Positions 17,441 to 24,492 of a stretch of 64,000 nt of DNA are shown here, one piece after another. The first letter of the stretch is position 1, and each line of letters opens with the position of its first letter. The stretch is from Elusimicrobiota bacterium (GTDB lineage Bacteria; Elusimicrobiota; Elusimicrobia; UBA1565; UBA9628). The notes under the pieces are model-generated. The model saw only the letters and a list, made by a program, of their open reading frames with translations. It was not told where the DNA came from and ran no database searches. Position numbers and translations under genes: made by a program. Location of the stretch: the NCBI GenBank assembly GCA_003151975.1, contig PLZD01000054.1, positions 87,177-151,176 on the forward strand, written 5' to 3'.

Positions 17441-18373
17441 CTAATAGTTCCCGTACGGATTGCGGCGCAGAATCTTATAGGCCTTGACCAGCTCCTTGAT
17501 GCCCCTGGCCAGGGGCCACTCGGGCTTGTAGCCCGTCGACAGGATGCGCTTGTTCGAGACGATGTAGTCGCGCTTGTCGGGGTCCTCGCCGATCGGCGCT
17601 TCCATGAAGACAAAGCCCGGCACGATCTTTTTGATCTCGGCGCAGAGCTCGAGCTTCGAGAGGTTCGCATCCTCAAGACCGACATTGTAGGGCCGGCCCT
17701 TCATCTTGTCGAAGTGCTCGATGCCGTGCGCGAACGCCTTGGCGATGTCGCGCGCGTGGATGTAATTGCGCTTGAAGTGTCCCTCAAAGATGACCACCGC
17801 GCGGTCGGTCACGGCGCGGTAGACGAAGTCGTTAACAAGCAAATCCGTCCTCATTCGCGGTGAGGCGCCAAACGCCGTCGCGAGCCTGAAGGTGATCGCA
17901 TGGCCCGAATCGAGCGCGATCTTCTCGGCCTCGACTTTCGTTTTCCCGTAGAACGAGATGGGCTTCAAGGGCGAGTCTTCCGTGCAGAACTTGCCTTTCT
18001 GGCCGATGCCGTAACCGGAATTGGTCGTCGGGTACAAGATCAGCTGATTTCTCGAGGTGTTCTCGATGACGAGCTCCACGGCGTCGCGGTTGGTCGACTG
18101 GGCGGCCAGACGATCGCGGTCGCAGAGCGGAGCTCCGACGAGCGCTGCGAGCGAAATAATCGCGTCGTGCTTTTTCAAAAGCGGCAGCATCGTCTGCGAG
18201 TCCCGGCAGTCGCCGCGCACGATCTCGAAGGACTCGTGGCCGCACATGTCGAGCAGGCTCGTCTGATTGTAAAGGAAGTTGTCGAGCACGGTGACCTTGT
18301 GGCCCTTGTCCAACAAATACGGCGTCATGACCGAGCCGAGATAACCGGCGCCGCCCGTGATCAAAATCTTCAT
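17441..18373 (-). CDS. Extended SDR, similar to GDP-heptose C4-oxidase/reductase type (Cj1427-like)
   Basis: A 310-residue NAD(P)-dependent SDR with N-terminal GGAGYLGS and an intact Y-G-K-T-K. Blocks such as S-L-A-A-L-V-G-A-P-L-C, T-T-N-S-G-Y-G-I-G, D-L-L-V-N-D-F-V-Y-R-A and G-E-D-P-D-K-R-D-Y-I-V-S-N are, from memory, those of the Campylobacter Cj1427 group acting on GDP-D-glycero-D-manno-heptose. That fits hddA and hddC nearby and the GDP-sugar dehydratase directly upstream, whose stop abuts this start. It is the last gene of a six-gene operon starting at 24432. The exact reaction (C4 oxidation, reduction or epimerisation) is not decidable by eye. Confidence 0.88.
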   Translation of the reverse strand: MKILITGGAGYLGSVMTPYLLDKGHKVTVLDNFLYNQTSLLDMCGHESFEIVRGDCRDSQTMLPLLKKHDAIISLAALVGAPLCDRDRLAAQSTNRDAVELVIENTSRNQLILYPTTNSGYGIGQKGKFCTEDSPLKPISFYGKTKVEAEKIALDSGHAITFRLATAFGASPRMRTDLLVNDFVYRAVTDRAVVIFEGHFKRNYIHARDIAKAFAHGIEHFDKMKGRPYNVGLEDANLSKLELCAEIKKIVPGFVFMEAPIGEDPDKRDYIVSNKRILSTGYKPEWPLARGIKELVKAYKILRRNPYGNY

Positions 18374-19372
18374 TTACGCTTCCCCTCCGCGGCGAGACAC
18401 CTCGCGGCGCCAGTGCTTGAGCAAGTGCTTCAAGCTCTCGTCGAAATCGTAAATCGGCTTCCAGCCGGTCGCCCGACGGAACTTCGCGGTGTCGGGGATC
18501 TGCAAGGTGACGTCCGAGGGCCGCACGAGCGCCGGGTCGATCCGCGTCGGAATGTCCGCGGCGCTCAAAGCCTTCAAGCGCTTGAGGCAGTCGCCGACGG
18601 TCATCGTCGTCGTGCCGCCGATGTTGTAGGCCTCGCCGGGCTCGCAGTAGAGGATCGCGTCCCAGTAGGCGCGCACCGCGTCGCGCACGTCGATGAAAGT
18701 GCGCACCGAGGCGAGATTGCCGTGGCGCAGCTCTTTTTGAAAGCCCCCCTCAATGAGCGCCACCTGGCGCGCGAACGAGGTCGCGAAGAGATCCGTGCGG
18801 CGAGGGTTGAAGTAGGTGAACATGCGCGTACGGATGATCTTCATGCCCCAGCTCTTGAAGTACGAGAAGCCGAGCAAGTCCTGCGCCGTCTTGCTGACGG
18901 CATAGGGACTCACGGGCCTCAGCGCGCAGTTTTCATTGATCGGAATGTCCTTCTTGGTCACCTGGCCGTAGACCTCGGAAGTGCTGCAGAGCTGAATCCA
19001 CGGGTCGAGGTCACTGAGCCGCAGCGCCTCGAGCAGGTTCGTGGTGCCCACGACATTGTTGGACATGACCGCGGTCGGCTCTATGAACGAGACCCGCACG
19101 TTGGCGTGCGCCGCCAAATGAAAAACGGCGTCGGGCTTGGACTCCTTGATCGCCGCCAGCGTGGAAGAGAAATCCATGAGGTCGCACTCGTGCATCTCGA
19201 TCTTCGCCGACAGCGCTCGAGGGCCGTGCGCGGCGCTGTGCCAGCGCGAGAGGCCGTGCACCTCGACCTGCGGGTGGTTCTCGAGTATGTGCTCGGCGAG
19301 ATATGAGCCGCCCGAGCCCGTGGCTCCCGTGATCAGCACGCGCCGGATGCGGCGCGAAGAGCGCTTCTTCAT
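18374..19372 (-). CDS. GDP-sugar 4,6-dehydratase (GMD family; possibly acting on GDP-heptose)
   Basis: A 332-residue extended SDR with N-terminal ITGATGSGGSYLAEH, H-L-A-A-H-A-N-V-R-V-S-F, S-T-S-E-V-Y-G-Q-V and catalytic P-Y-A-V-S-K. The C-terminal R-P-S-D-V-T-L-Q-I-P-D-T-A-K-F-R-R-A-T-G-W signature is typical of GDP-mannose 4,6-dehydratase and its relatives. With hddA and hddC nearby and a Cj1427-like SDR next door, a GDP-heptose 4,6-dehydratase role (as for DmhA or WcbK) is at least as likely as GDP-mannose. The start overlaps the ColD-like gene end by 4 bp (ATGA). The expected product is a GDP-4-keto-6-deoxy sugar, which would be the substrate of the neighbouring ColD-like enzyme. Confidence 0.92.
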   Translation of the reverse strand: MKKRSSRRIRRVLITGATGSGGSYLAEHILENHPQVEVHGLSRWHSAAHGPRALSAKIEMHECDLMDFSSTLAAIKESKPDAVFHLAAHANVRVSFIEPTAVMSNNVVGTTNLLEALRLSDLDPWIQLCSTSEVYGQVTKKDIPINENCALRPVSPYAVSKTAQDLLGFSYFKSWGMKIIRTRMFTYFNPRRTDLFATSFARQVALIEGGFQKELRHGNLASVRTFIDVRDAVRAYWDAILYCEPGEAYNIGGTTTMTVGDCLKRLKALSAADIPTRIDPALVRPSDVTLQIPDTAKFRRATGWKPIYDFDESLKHLLKHWRREVSRRGGEA

Positions 19373-20541
19373 TTCATGGCCCCCAGAACGACGTCGCAGA
19401 TGAAATCCACGTCCTCAAGCGAGAGTGACGGGTGATTAGGCAAGAAGAAACCGGTGTGATGGATGCGGTCGGCCATCGGGAAGCTGGCCTTGCCGTAGCG
19501 CTCGTACCAGAACGGGTGCAGGCCGAGATTGCCCGCCGAGAATATCCGCGTTTCGATGCCGTGCTCTTCGAGCGCCTTGACGATCTTGCGGCGCTCCTCG
19601 CGATCCTTGGCCAGCGCCCCGAAATGGATGGAGCAGATGCGCGAGGCGCCGGGCGAGCGCTGGTAGGCGAGCCTTGTGGCCAGGCGCTCCTTGAAGCGCC
19701 GGTGATTGCGCTCTCTCGCGTCGATGATCGAGTCGAGCTTGGCGAGCTGTCCCAGGCCGATGAACGCGTTGAGGTCGGTCGAGCGCACGTTGAAGCCCGG
19801 GATGTAAAAAACGAACGGCGAGTGAAAGTCGTCGATCTTATACTTTTTGGTGAGCGCCGCATGCGCCGGCTTATCCAAGTCCTTGCTCCAGCCGTGCGCG
19901 CGCAGCATCAGCAGAAGGTCATAGAGCTTCTTGTCATCGGTCGAGACCATGCCGCCCTCGATCGTCGAGAACTGGTGGCCGAAGTAAAACGAGAATGACG
20001 CCATATCGCCGAAGGTGCCGACCTTGCGGTCCTTATAATAGGCGCCGATCGCCGCGCAGGCGTCTTCCATGAGATAGAATCCGTACTTCTTCTGGAGGGC
20101 CAGCATCTCGTTCATCTTATGGGGAACGCCGAGCACCTGGACCATCATGACGGCGCCGGGCCTGTGCTTTTTGAGAAGCTTCTCAAGATGGACCAGGTCG
20201 AGGCCGTACGTGTCCTTGTCGGCCTCGCACATGATGGGCTCAAAGCCAAATTGGATCGCGGGAGCGATCGACGTCACCCAGCCGACCGAGGGCACGATGA
20301 CCTTCTTGTTCTTAAGCCGCCCCGAGAGCAGCAAGGCGTAGTACATCAGGAGATTGGCGGACGAGCCCGAGTTGTTGAAGACCGAATATTTCACGCCCAG
20401 CCACTTGCTCCAACCTTCCTCGAACTCAACCGTCAGCGCGCCCTTGGTCAGGCGCGGGTAGCTCTTCAGCCAGGCCGCGAGCTTGTCTATGTCGCGGTCG
20501 TCGATCGTGTCCTCGGCCAGGTGATACTTTATGTTTTTCAA
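19369..20541 (-). CDS. ColD-like PLP enzyme: GDP-4-keto-6-deoxy-sugar 3-dehydratase
   Basis: A 390-residue DegT-fold protein, close to the 388 aa of ColD. His189 stands where aminotransferases have the PLP lysine, in S-F-Y-F-G-H-Q-F-S-T-I-E-G-G, as in ColD (His188). There is no C-x-C iron-sulfur motif, so it should not need an E3 reductase. The TTG at 20541 is chosen: it overlaps the E1-beta stop (TTGA), AAGGGG lies about 5 nt upstream, and translation from it starts KNIKYHLAED. The frame stays open to 21270, but that is antisense-like sequence inside E1-beta. Inferred role: C3 deoxygenation of the GDP-4-keto-6-deoxy-mannose or -heptose made by the next gene. Confidence 0.9.
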   Translation of the reverse strand: MKNIKYHLAEDTIDDRDIDKLAAWLKSYPRLTKGALTVEFEEGWSKWLGVKYSVFNNSGSSANLLMYYALLLSGRLKNKKVIVPSVGWVTSIAPAIQFGFEPIMCEADKDTYGLDLVHLEKLLKKHRPGAVMMVQVLGVPHKMNEMLALQKKYGFYLMEDACAAIGAYYKDRKVGTFGDMASFSFYFGHQFSTIEGGMVSTDDKKLYDLLLMLRAHGWSKDLDKPAHAALTKKYKIDDFHSPFVFYIPGFNVRSTDLNAFIGLGQLAKLDSIIDARERNHRRFKERLATRLAYQRSPGASRICSIHFGALAKDREERRKIVKALEEHGIETRIFSAGNLGLHPFWYERYGKASFPMADRIHHTGFFLPNHPSLSLEDVDFICDVVLGAMK

Positions 20542-21572
20542 AAGGGCCCCTTGAAGGTGGAAGTTAGAACCGGCACGTTGACGTCGGGAAACGCGCGGCC
20601 GAGCATCGAGAAGGCTTCCATGGCGATCGTGCGCGCGCTCGGGTAGAAGGCGTTCTCGAGCGGCTTGCTGACGGGACACGGCGTGGGCTGCATCCCCAGA
20701 CGACGCACGGGCTGCTTGAGGCAATCGAAGGCGCGCTCGGCTGCAATCGCTGCGATCTCGGCCGAGACGCCGCACGCGGTCCAGCTCGTGTCGACGACGA
20801 TCAGGCGTCCGGTCTTTCTGACCGAGGCCACGATCGTCTCGCGGTCGAGCGGCACGAGGCTCACGGGGTCCACGACCTCGGCCGAGATGCCCTGCGTCTC
20901 GAGAAATTCCGCGGCCTTCAATGACTCCACGACCATGTACGAGTTGGCCACGATCGTGAGGTCCTTGCCCGCGCGACGGATGTACGCCTTCCCCAAGGGT
21001 GCCGCGACCGGCGGATCGGGGACGTCGCCGACGATGTCGTAGAGCAGGCGATGCTCGAGGATAAAGACGGGATTCGGATCGTTGATCGCGGCCAACGTCA
21101 GTCCCTGCGCGTCGGCGGGCGTGGTCGGCATGACGACCTTCCATCCGGGGACATGCATAAAGAAACTCTGCAGGCTCTGCGAGTGCTGCGCTCCCTGCCC
21201 CCACGAACGGCCGATCACGGCGCGCACGACCAGCGGCACGTTCATGCGGCCGCCGAACATATAGCGCCACTTCGCCGCGATATTAAAAAGTTGGTCCATC
21301 GCGAGATACAGGAAATCCGAGCGGATGTGCACGTGCACGGGTTTAAGGCCGTTGACGGCCGCCCCAACGGCCACTCCCGTCATCGCGGCTTCAGAAATCG
21401 GGGTATCGAAAACGCGCTCGGGCCCGAATTTCTCAGCGAGGCCCGTCAACGAGCCGAAGATCGCCCGGTGATCGTCCACGCCGAGGCCGAAGACGAAGAC
21501 CTTCGGGTCGTGCTCCATCGCGTGGAAGAGCGCGGTGCGTATCGCTTCGCCGTATTTCATCCGTTTGGTCAT
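20538..21572 (-). CDS. TPP-dependent 2-oxoacid dehydrogenase-like E1 beta subunit
   Basis: A 344-residue E1-beta (AcoB/PdhB-like) subunit. It shows the conserved glutamate region F-D-T-P-I-S-E-A-A-M-T-G-V-A-V-G-A-A, then R-S-D-F-L-Y-L-A-M-D-Q-L-F-N-I-A-A-K, G-A-Q-H-S-Q-S-L and a transketolase C-domain with L-T-I-V-A-N-S-Y. With the alpha subunit it would decarboxylate a 2-oxoacid on thiamine diphosphate. No E2 lipoyl transferase or E3 is nearby, so a normal dehydrogenase complex is unlikely from this locus. E1 pairs in sugar clusters (AviB1/AviB2 of avilamycin) attach two-carbon branches. That role is inferred here from the adjacent 3-dehydratase. Confidence 0.92.
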   Translation of the reverse strand: MTKRMKYGEAIRTALFHAMEHDPKVFVFGLGVDDHRAIFGSLTGLAEKFGPERVFDTPISEAAMTGVAVGAAVNGLKPVHVHIRSDFLYLAMDQLFNIAAKWRYMFGGRMNVPLVVRAVIGRSWGQGAQHSQSLQSFFMHVPGWKVVMPTTPADAQGLTLAAINDPNPVFILEHRLLYDIVGDVPDPPVAAPLGKAYIRRAGKDLTIVANSYMVVESLKAAEFLETQGISAEVVDPVSLVPLDRETIVASVRKTGRLIVVDTSWTACGVSAEIAAIAAERAFDCLKQPVRRLGMQPTPCPVSKPLENAFYPSARTIAMEAFSMLGRAFPDVNVPVLTSTFKGPF

Positions 21573-22570
21573 AGCGACTCCGCGTAAACGTCCTGGAAAA
21601 GATTTTCCACGGTCGGAAACGGGCTTTTCTCGGCGAAGTCCACGGCCTCGTCAACCTCGCGCCTGAGTTCGGCCTCCCACTGCGCGAAAAGCTCCGGCTT
21701 GACCTTGCAGCGCTTCGTCAAATCCGCCTTGGCGAGCTTGAGCGGGTCGTTCTTTTGCGCCAGCGCCTGCTCGTTCTTGCGGCGATATGACTCGTGGAAG
21801 TCCACGCCGGGCCCCACGTGCTCATGCCAGCGATAAGCCGTAAATTCAAGGAGCCTCGGCCCTCCGCCCTTGCGGATCGACGCGACGGCGGCTGAGGCTG
21901 CATTGTATACAGTGGACGCGTCGTTGCCGTCGAATTTCTCGCCGGTCAGGCCCAGTCCTTCGGCCACGCGATAGAGGTCCAGCTGCTTGCGGCGCTCGGG
22001 CACCTTCGAGTGGATCGCGTACCAGTTATTCTCGAGCACGTAGATGATCGGCAGTTTTTTTAAGACCGCGAAATTGACGCTCTCGAAAAACACGCCTTCG
22101 TCGATGGCCCCGTCGCCGAACACCGAGACGACGACGCGCTTGCGCCCCTGGCGCGAACTCGCGTACGCGTCGCCAGTCGCGACAGGTATCGTGCTCGCGA
22201 CGATCGCGGAACAAGACATCAGCCCCGCGTCAGGATCGGCGAGATGCATGGATCCCCCTTTGCCGCGCGCGCAGCCCGTGTCCTTGCCGTAGAGCTCCGC
22301 GAACATGCGCTTCATGTCTCCACCCTTGGCGATATAAAAAGCGTGGCCGCGGTAGGTGCCGTGGACGTGATCGCCGTGCGCGAGCGCCCCGCAGACGCCG
22401 GCCGCGATGGCCTCCTGGCCGACCGAGAGATGGATTGGGCTTTGGATCTTGTCGGTCGGGTAGACCTCGGTGATCTTCTGCTCAGCCAGTCGAATGCGCA
22501 GCATGGTCCGATAGAGCTCGATGGACGTGGCGGCGTCGGGACGCTTCATCTTGTTTTTTTTCTTGATCAT
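21569..22570 (-). CDS. TPP-dependent 2-oxoacid dehydrogenase-like E1 alpha subunit
   Basis: A 333-residue E1-alpha protein. The thiamine-diphosphate motif runs from G-D-G-A-I-D-E-G to L-E-N-N-W-Y. The start region P-I-H-L-S-V-G-Q-E-A and G-T-Y-R-G-H-A-F-Y are typical. The loop that in pyruvate dehydrogenase reads Y-R-x-H-G-H-S is here Y-R-W-H-E-H-V-G-P. The start ATG at 22570 overlaps the upstream membrane-protein stop (TAATG). The stop overlaps E1-beta (ATGA), so the two subunits are translationally coupled. Partners and the inferred role are given under the beta subunit. An acetoin- or branched-chain-type dehydrogenase is the alternative reading. Confidence 0.92.
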   Translation of the reverse strand: MIKKKNKMKRPDAATSIELYRTMLRIRLAEQKITEVYPTDKIQSPIHLSVGQEAIAAGVCGALAHGDHVHGTYRGHAFYIAKGGDMKRMFAELYGKDTGCARGKGGSMHLADPDAGLMSCSAIVASTIPVATGDAYASSRQGRKRVVVSVFGDGAIDEGVFFESVNFAVLKKLPIIYVLENNWYAIHSKVPERRKQLDLYRVAEGLGLTGEKFDGNDASTVYNAASAAVASIRKGGGPRLLEFTAYRWHEHVGPGVDFHESYRRKNEQALAQKNDPLKLAKADLTKRCKVKPELFAQWEAELRREVDEAVDFAEKSPFPTVENLFQDVYAESL

Positions 22571-24432
22571 TAGCTCACCTTGAATATCGCGACCGTCGCA
22601 TTTTCATAGAGAGGCCGCCCCAACGATTTGAACCGCTTGGGGCCCATGAGCTCGCGCTCGAACGGTCCGACCCACAAATAATCCGCCTCTTCCGTCAGCC
22701 CGGCACTGGCCCGTTGAAGACGGCTGACTACCTCTTCGCGCGGAAGAGTCTGCGTGTAGAAGGTATAAAAATTCTTCCACTCGCGCGCCTGCCAATCGAC
22801 GCGGTCTCCCCACAAAGCCGTCATCCAGCGCTCCATGCCCTGGGGATTGAGCCACTCCGGCTCGGACAGGCGCCGTACCAGCACCGAGCTCGGGATGCCG
22901 TAATGATGCGTGGCGTCGGCGATGCGGTCGATCATCTCGTGCACGGGAATGTCGCAGGTCATGTTGTAGCCGCTGCCGATGAGCGTCTTGTTGTGCGTAT
23001 ACACGGGAATCAGCATCGTCTCTTGCGCCCCCAACGAGACGACGACGGAATCGTTCGGCGTGCTTTCGTTCAAGAATTTAAAAGCCGCCTCCAAATCGCT
23101 CGGCAAACCTTGATAGGGATAGCGCTGGGCCGCGTAGCTGACCGTGCGCCCCGCGCCCAGAATGAAGACGGCGGCCGTGAGGTAAAGCCAATGCCGCGAC
23201 TCCTGCGCCTTGCGCCCAAGGACGCCGGCCAGCGCGATGAAAGCGACGATCAGGCCCAGCGAGTTAAAGCGCATCAGGTTGACGCTGTAGCCGGTCAGCA
23301 CCTGCGCCTCGACTGCGGCAAAAATCGCGCCGAAGATGGCGGCCGCGAAGATCACGCCCGGATGCTTGCCGGAGAAATACAGGCACGCGGCACTCAGCAC
23401 CGCAAACAAAAGTCCCGACGGGTTGACCGCGTGCGTGAACACGCCGCCGGCCCGCTCGAGCACCTCGGGGTCCATCGGGTAATTGGCCGTGATCCACGGC
23501 AGGCTCAGCAAAAACGCGACGGCAAAAGTCCCCCAAACCGGCCAAACGATCTTTTTTTGCGCGAAGCTCCAGAGCACGCAGAACAGGCCCATCGCCGCCA
23601 TGTAGATGTGCCAGACGTCAGGATGGATATAGGCGAGAGCGCCGCCCGCGATGCCGCCGACCACCGCCCAAGTCCAAGACTCGCGCGCGGCCTTCCACGC
23701 CGCGAACGCCGCGAAGAAGAACGGCGGGTGATTGAGCCCCGGCGAGATCATGCGCGAGGCGCCGAAGTTCGCCTGATAATTACCGAGCAGCCAAAACGCG
23801 TGGATGACCATGTAGCGCATCGCCGGAAGGATCACGCCGAAGCCGTACCTGGGCGAGAACGCGGCGATGACCGGCCACAGCACGTCGACAAACAGCTCGT
23901 AGAACAAAGTCAGGAACGTCGCCGCGCAGAGCGCCATGCGCCGTCGTCCGGAGATGTCCGAGATCATGGCGTAGAGGCTCAAGACCCACATGACGCCGCA
24001 CAAGCCGCGCGCCAAAAGCCAGCCGCGGCTGATGTCGCCCGTCAAGCGCTCGCACGCGCCCAAGAACATGAAGCTCAAAGTGTCGGTCATCGCCAGGCGG
24101 CGGCTGTGGTTTTCCTTGACGTTGGGGTCCATCGGCCAAAAATGGCGTGCCGCTTCGTGCGCGCGCGCGGCGTAAGAATTGGCGTCGGGATCATCGTACG
24201 GCGCAATCGCCGTGAAGCGCCCGTTGAGCGGCCAAAGTGCTACGGCCTCGGGAAAATGCCGCGCGTAAAAGCGCCGGTGCTGGAGGATCAAAAGGTCGGG
24301 CAGGCAAAAAATGAAACCCGCGAGCATTGCGGCGCCCAAAACTCCCGCGGGCCAGGCCGAAAAATCGAAAAAGCGCCCTTCCCAGCTGGATTTTTGCCGA
24401 GCCACGATGGGCAGTAAACCTTTTTTGGCCAT
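22570..24432 (-). CDS. Polytopic GT-C-like membrane protein, unknown function
   Basis: A 620-aa protein with about ten TM helices and a soluble C-terminal region (about 475-620). After the first TM a periplasmic loop contains P-Y-D-D-P-D-A-N-S-Y-A-A-R-A-H-E-A-A-R-H, which parallels E-A-A-Y-A-S-M-A-H-E-I-L-R-H in the divergent neighbour at 24493, so the two look like paralogues of nearly equal length. ATG 24432 (MAKKGLLPIVARQK) is chosen; an in-frame ATG at 24486 would add 18 residues and collide with the divergent promoter. The frame remains open far upstream, but that is antisense to the neighbour. It is first in the operon with the E1 pair and the GDP-sugar enzymes. Confidence 0.82.
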   Translation of the reverse strand: MAKKGLLPIVARQKSSWEGRFFDFSAWPAGVLGAAMLAGFIFCLPDLLILQHRRFYARHFPEAVALWPLNGRFTAIAPYDDPDANSYAARAHEAARHFWPMDPNVKENHSRRLAMTDTLSFMFLGACERLTGDISRGWLLARGLCGVMWVLSLYAMISDISGRRRMALCAATFLTLFYELFVDVLWPVIAAFSPRYGFGVILPAMRYMVIHAFWLLGNYQANFGASRMISPGLNHPPFFFAAFAAWKAARESWTWAVVGGIAGGALAYIHPDVWHIYMAAMGLFCVLWSFAQKKIVWPVWGTFAVAFLLSLPWITANYPMDPEVLERAGGVFTHAVNPSGLLFAVLSAACLYFSGKHPGVIFAAAIFGAIFAAVEAQVLTGYSVNLMRFNSLGLIVAFIALAGVLGRKAQESRHWLYLTAAVFILGAGRTVSYAAQRYPYQGLPSDLEAAFKFLNESTPNDSVVVSLGAQETMLIPVYTHNKTLIGSGYNMTCDIPVHEMIDRIADATHHYGIPSSVLVRRLSEPEWLNPQGMERWMTALWGDRVDWQAREWKNFYTFYTQTLPREEVVSRLQRASAGLTEEADYLWVGPFERELMGPKRFKSLGRPLYENATVAIFKVS

Positions 24433-24457
24433 GGCCCGCAAGGTCGCCGCCCCCGGC

Positions 24458-24486
24458 TGGACAGGCCAAGGGGAATTGGCTAACAT
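24458..24486 (+). promoter_or_regulatory. Promoter-like element directly before the GTG of the GT-C gene at 24493
   Basis: TGGACA (24458-24463), exactly 17 nt, then TAACAT (24481-24486). The start codon GTG begins 6 nt later, so a standard sigma-70 start would fall on the GTG itself and give a leaderless mRNA. No Shine-Dalgarno sequence is present. Confidence 0.48.
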
Positions 24487-24492
24487 GCGCGG

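Noticed and set aside
17900-19306. 468-aa plus-strand reading frame
   Set aside because: Antisense across two well-identified SDR genes, with no domain or signal.
20542-21270. Long in-frame N-terminal extension of the ColD-like gene (to 633 aa)
   Set aside because: It lies fully inside the E1-beta gene in another frame and is Arg/Ala-rich, typical of a shadow reading. The TTG at 20541 with RBS and TTGA overlap gives the ColD length.
20538-22570. Pyruvate or acetoin dehydrogenase complex
   Set aside because: No E2 or E3 gene is next to the E1 pair, and the operon partners are GDP-sugar enzymes. Kept only as an alternative.
22714-24417. 567-aa plus-strand reading frame
   Set aside because: Antisense of a membrane protein gene, His/Arg-rich with no recognisable domain.
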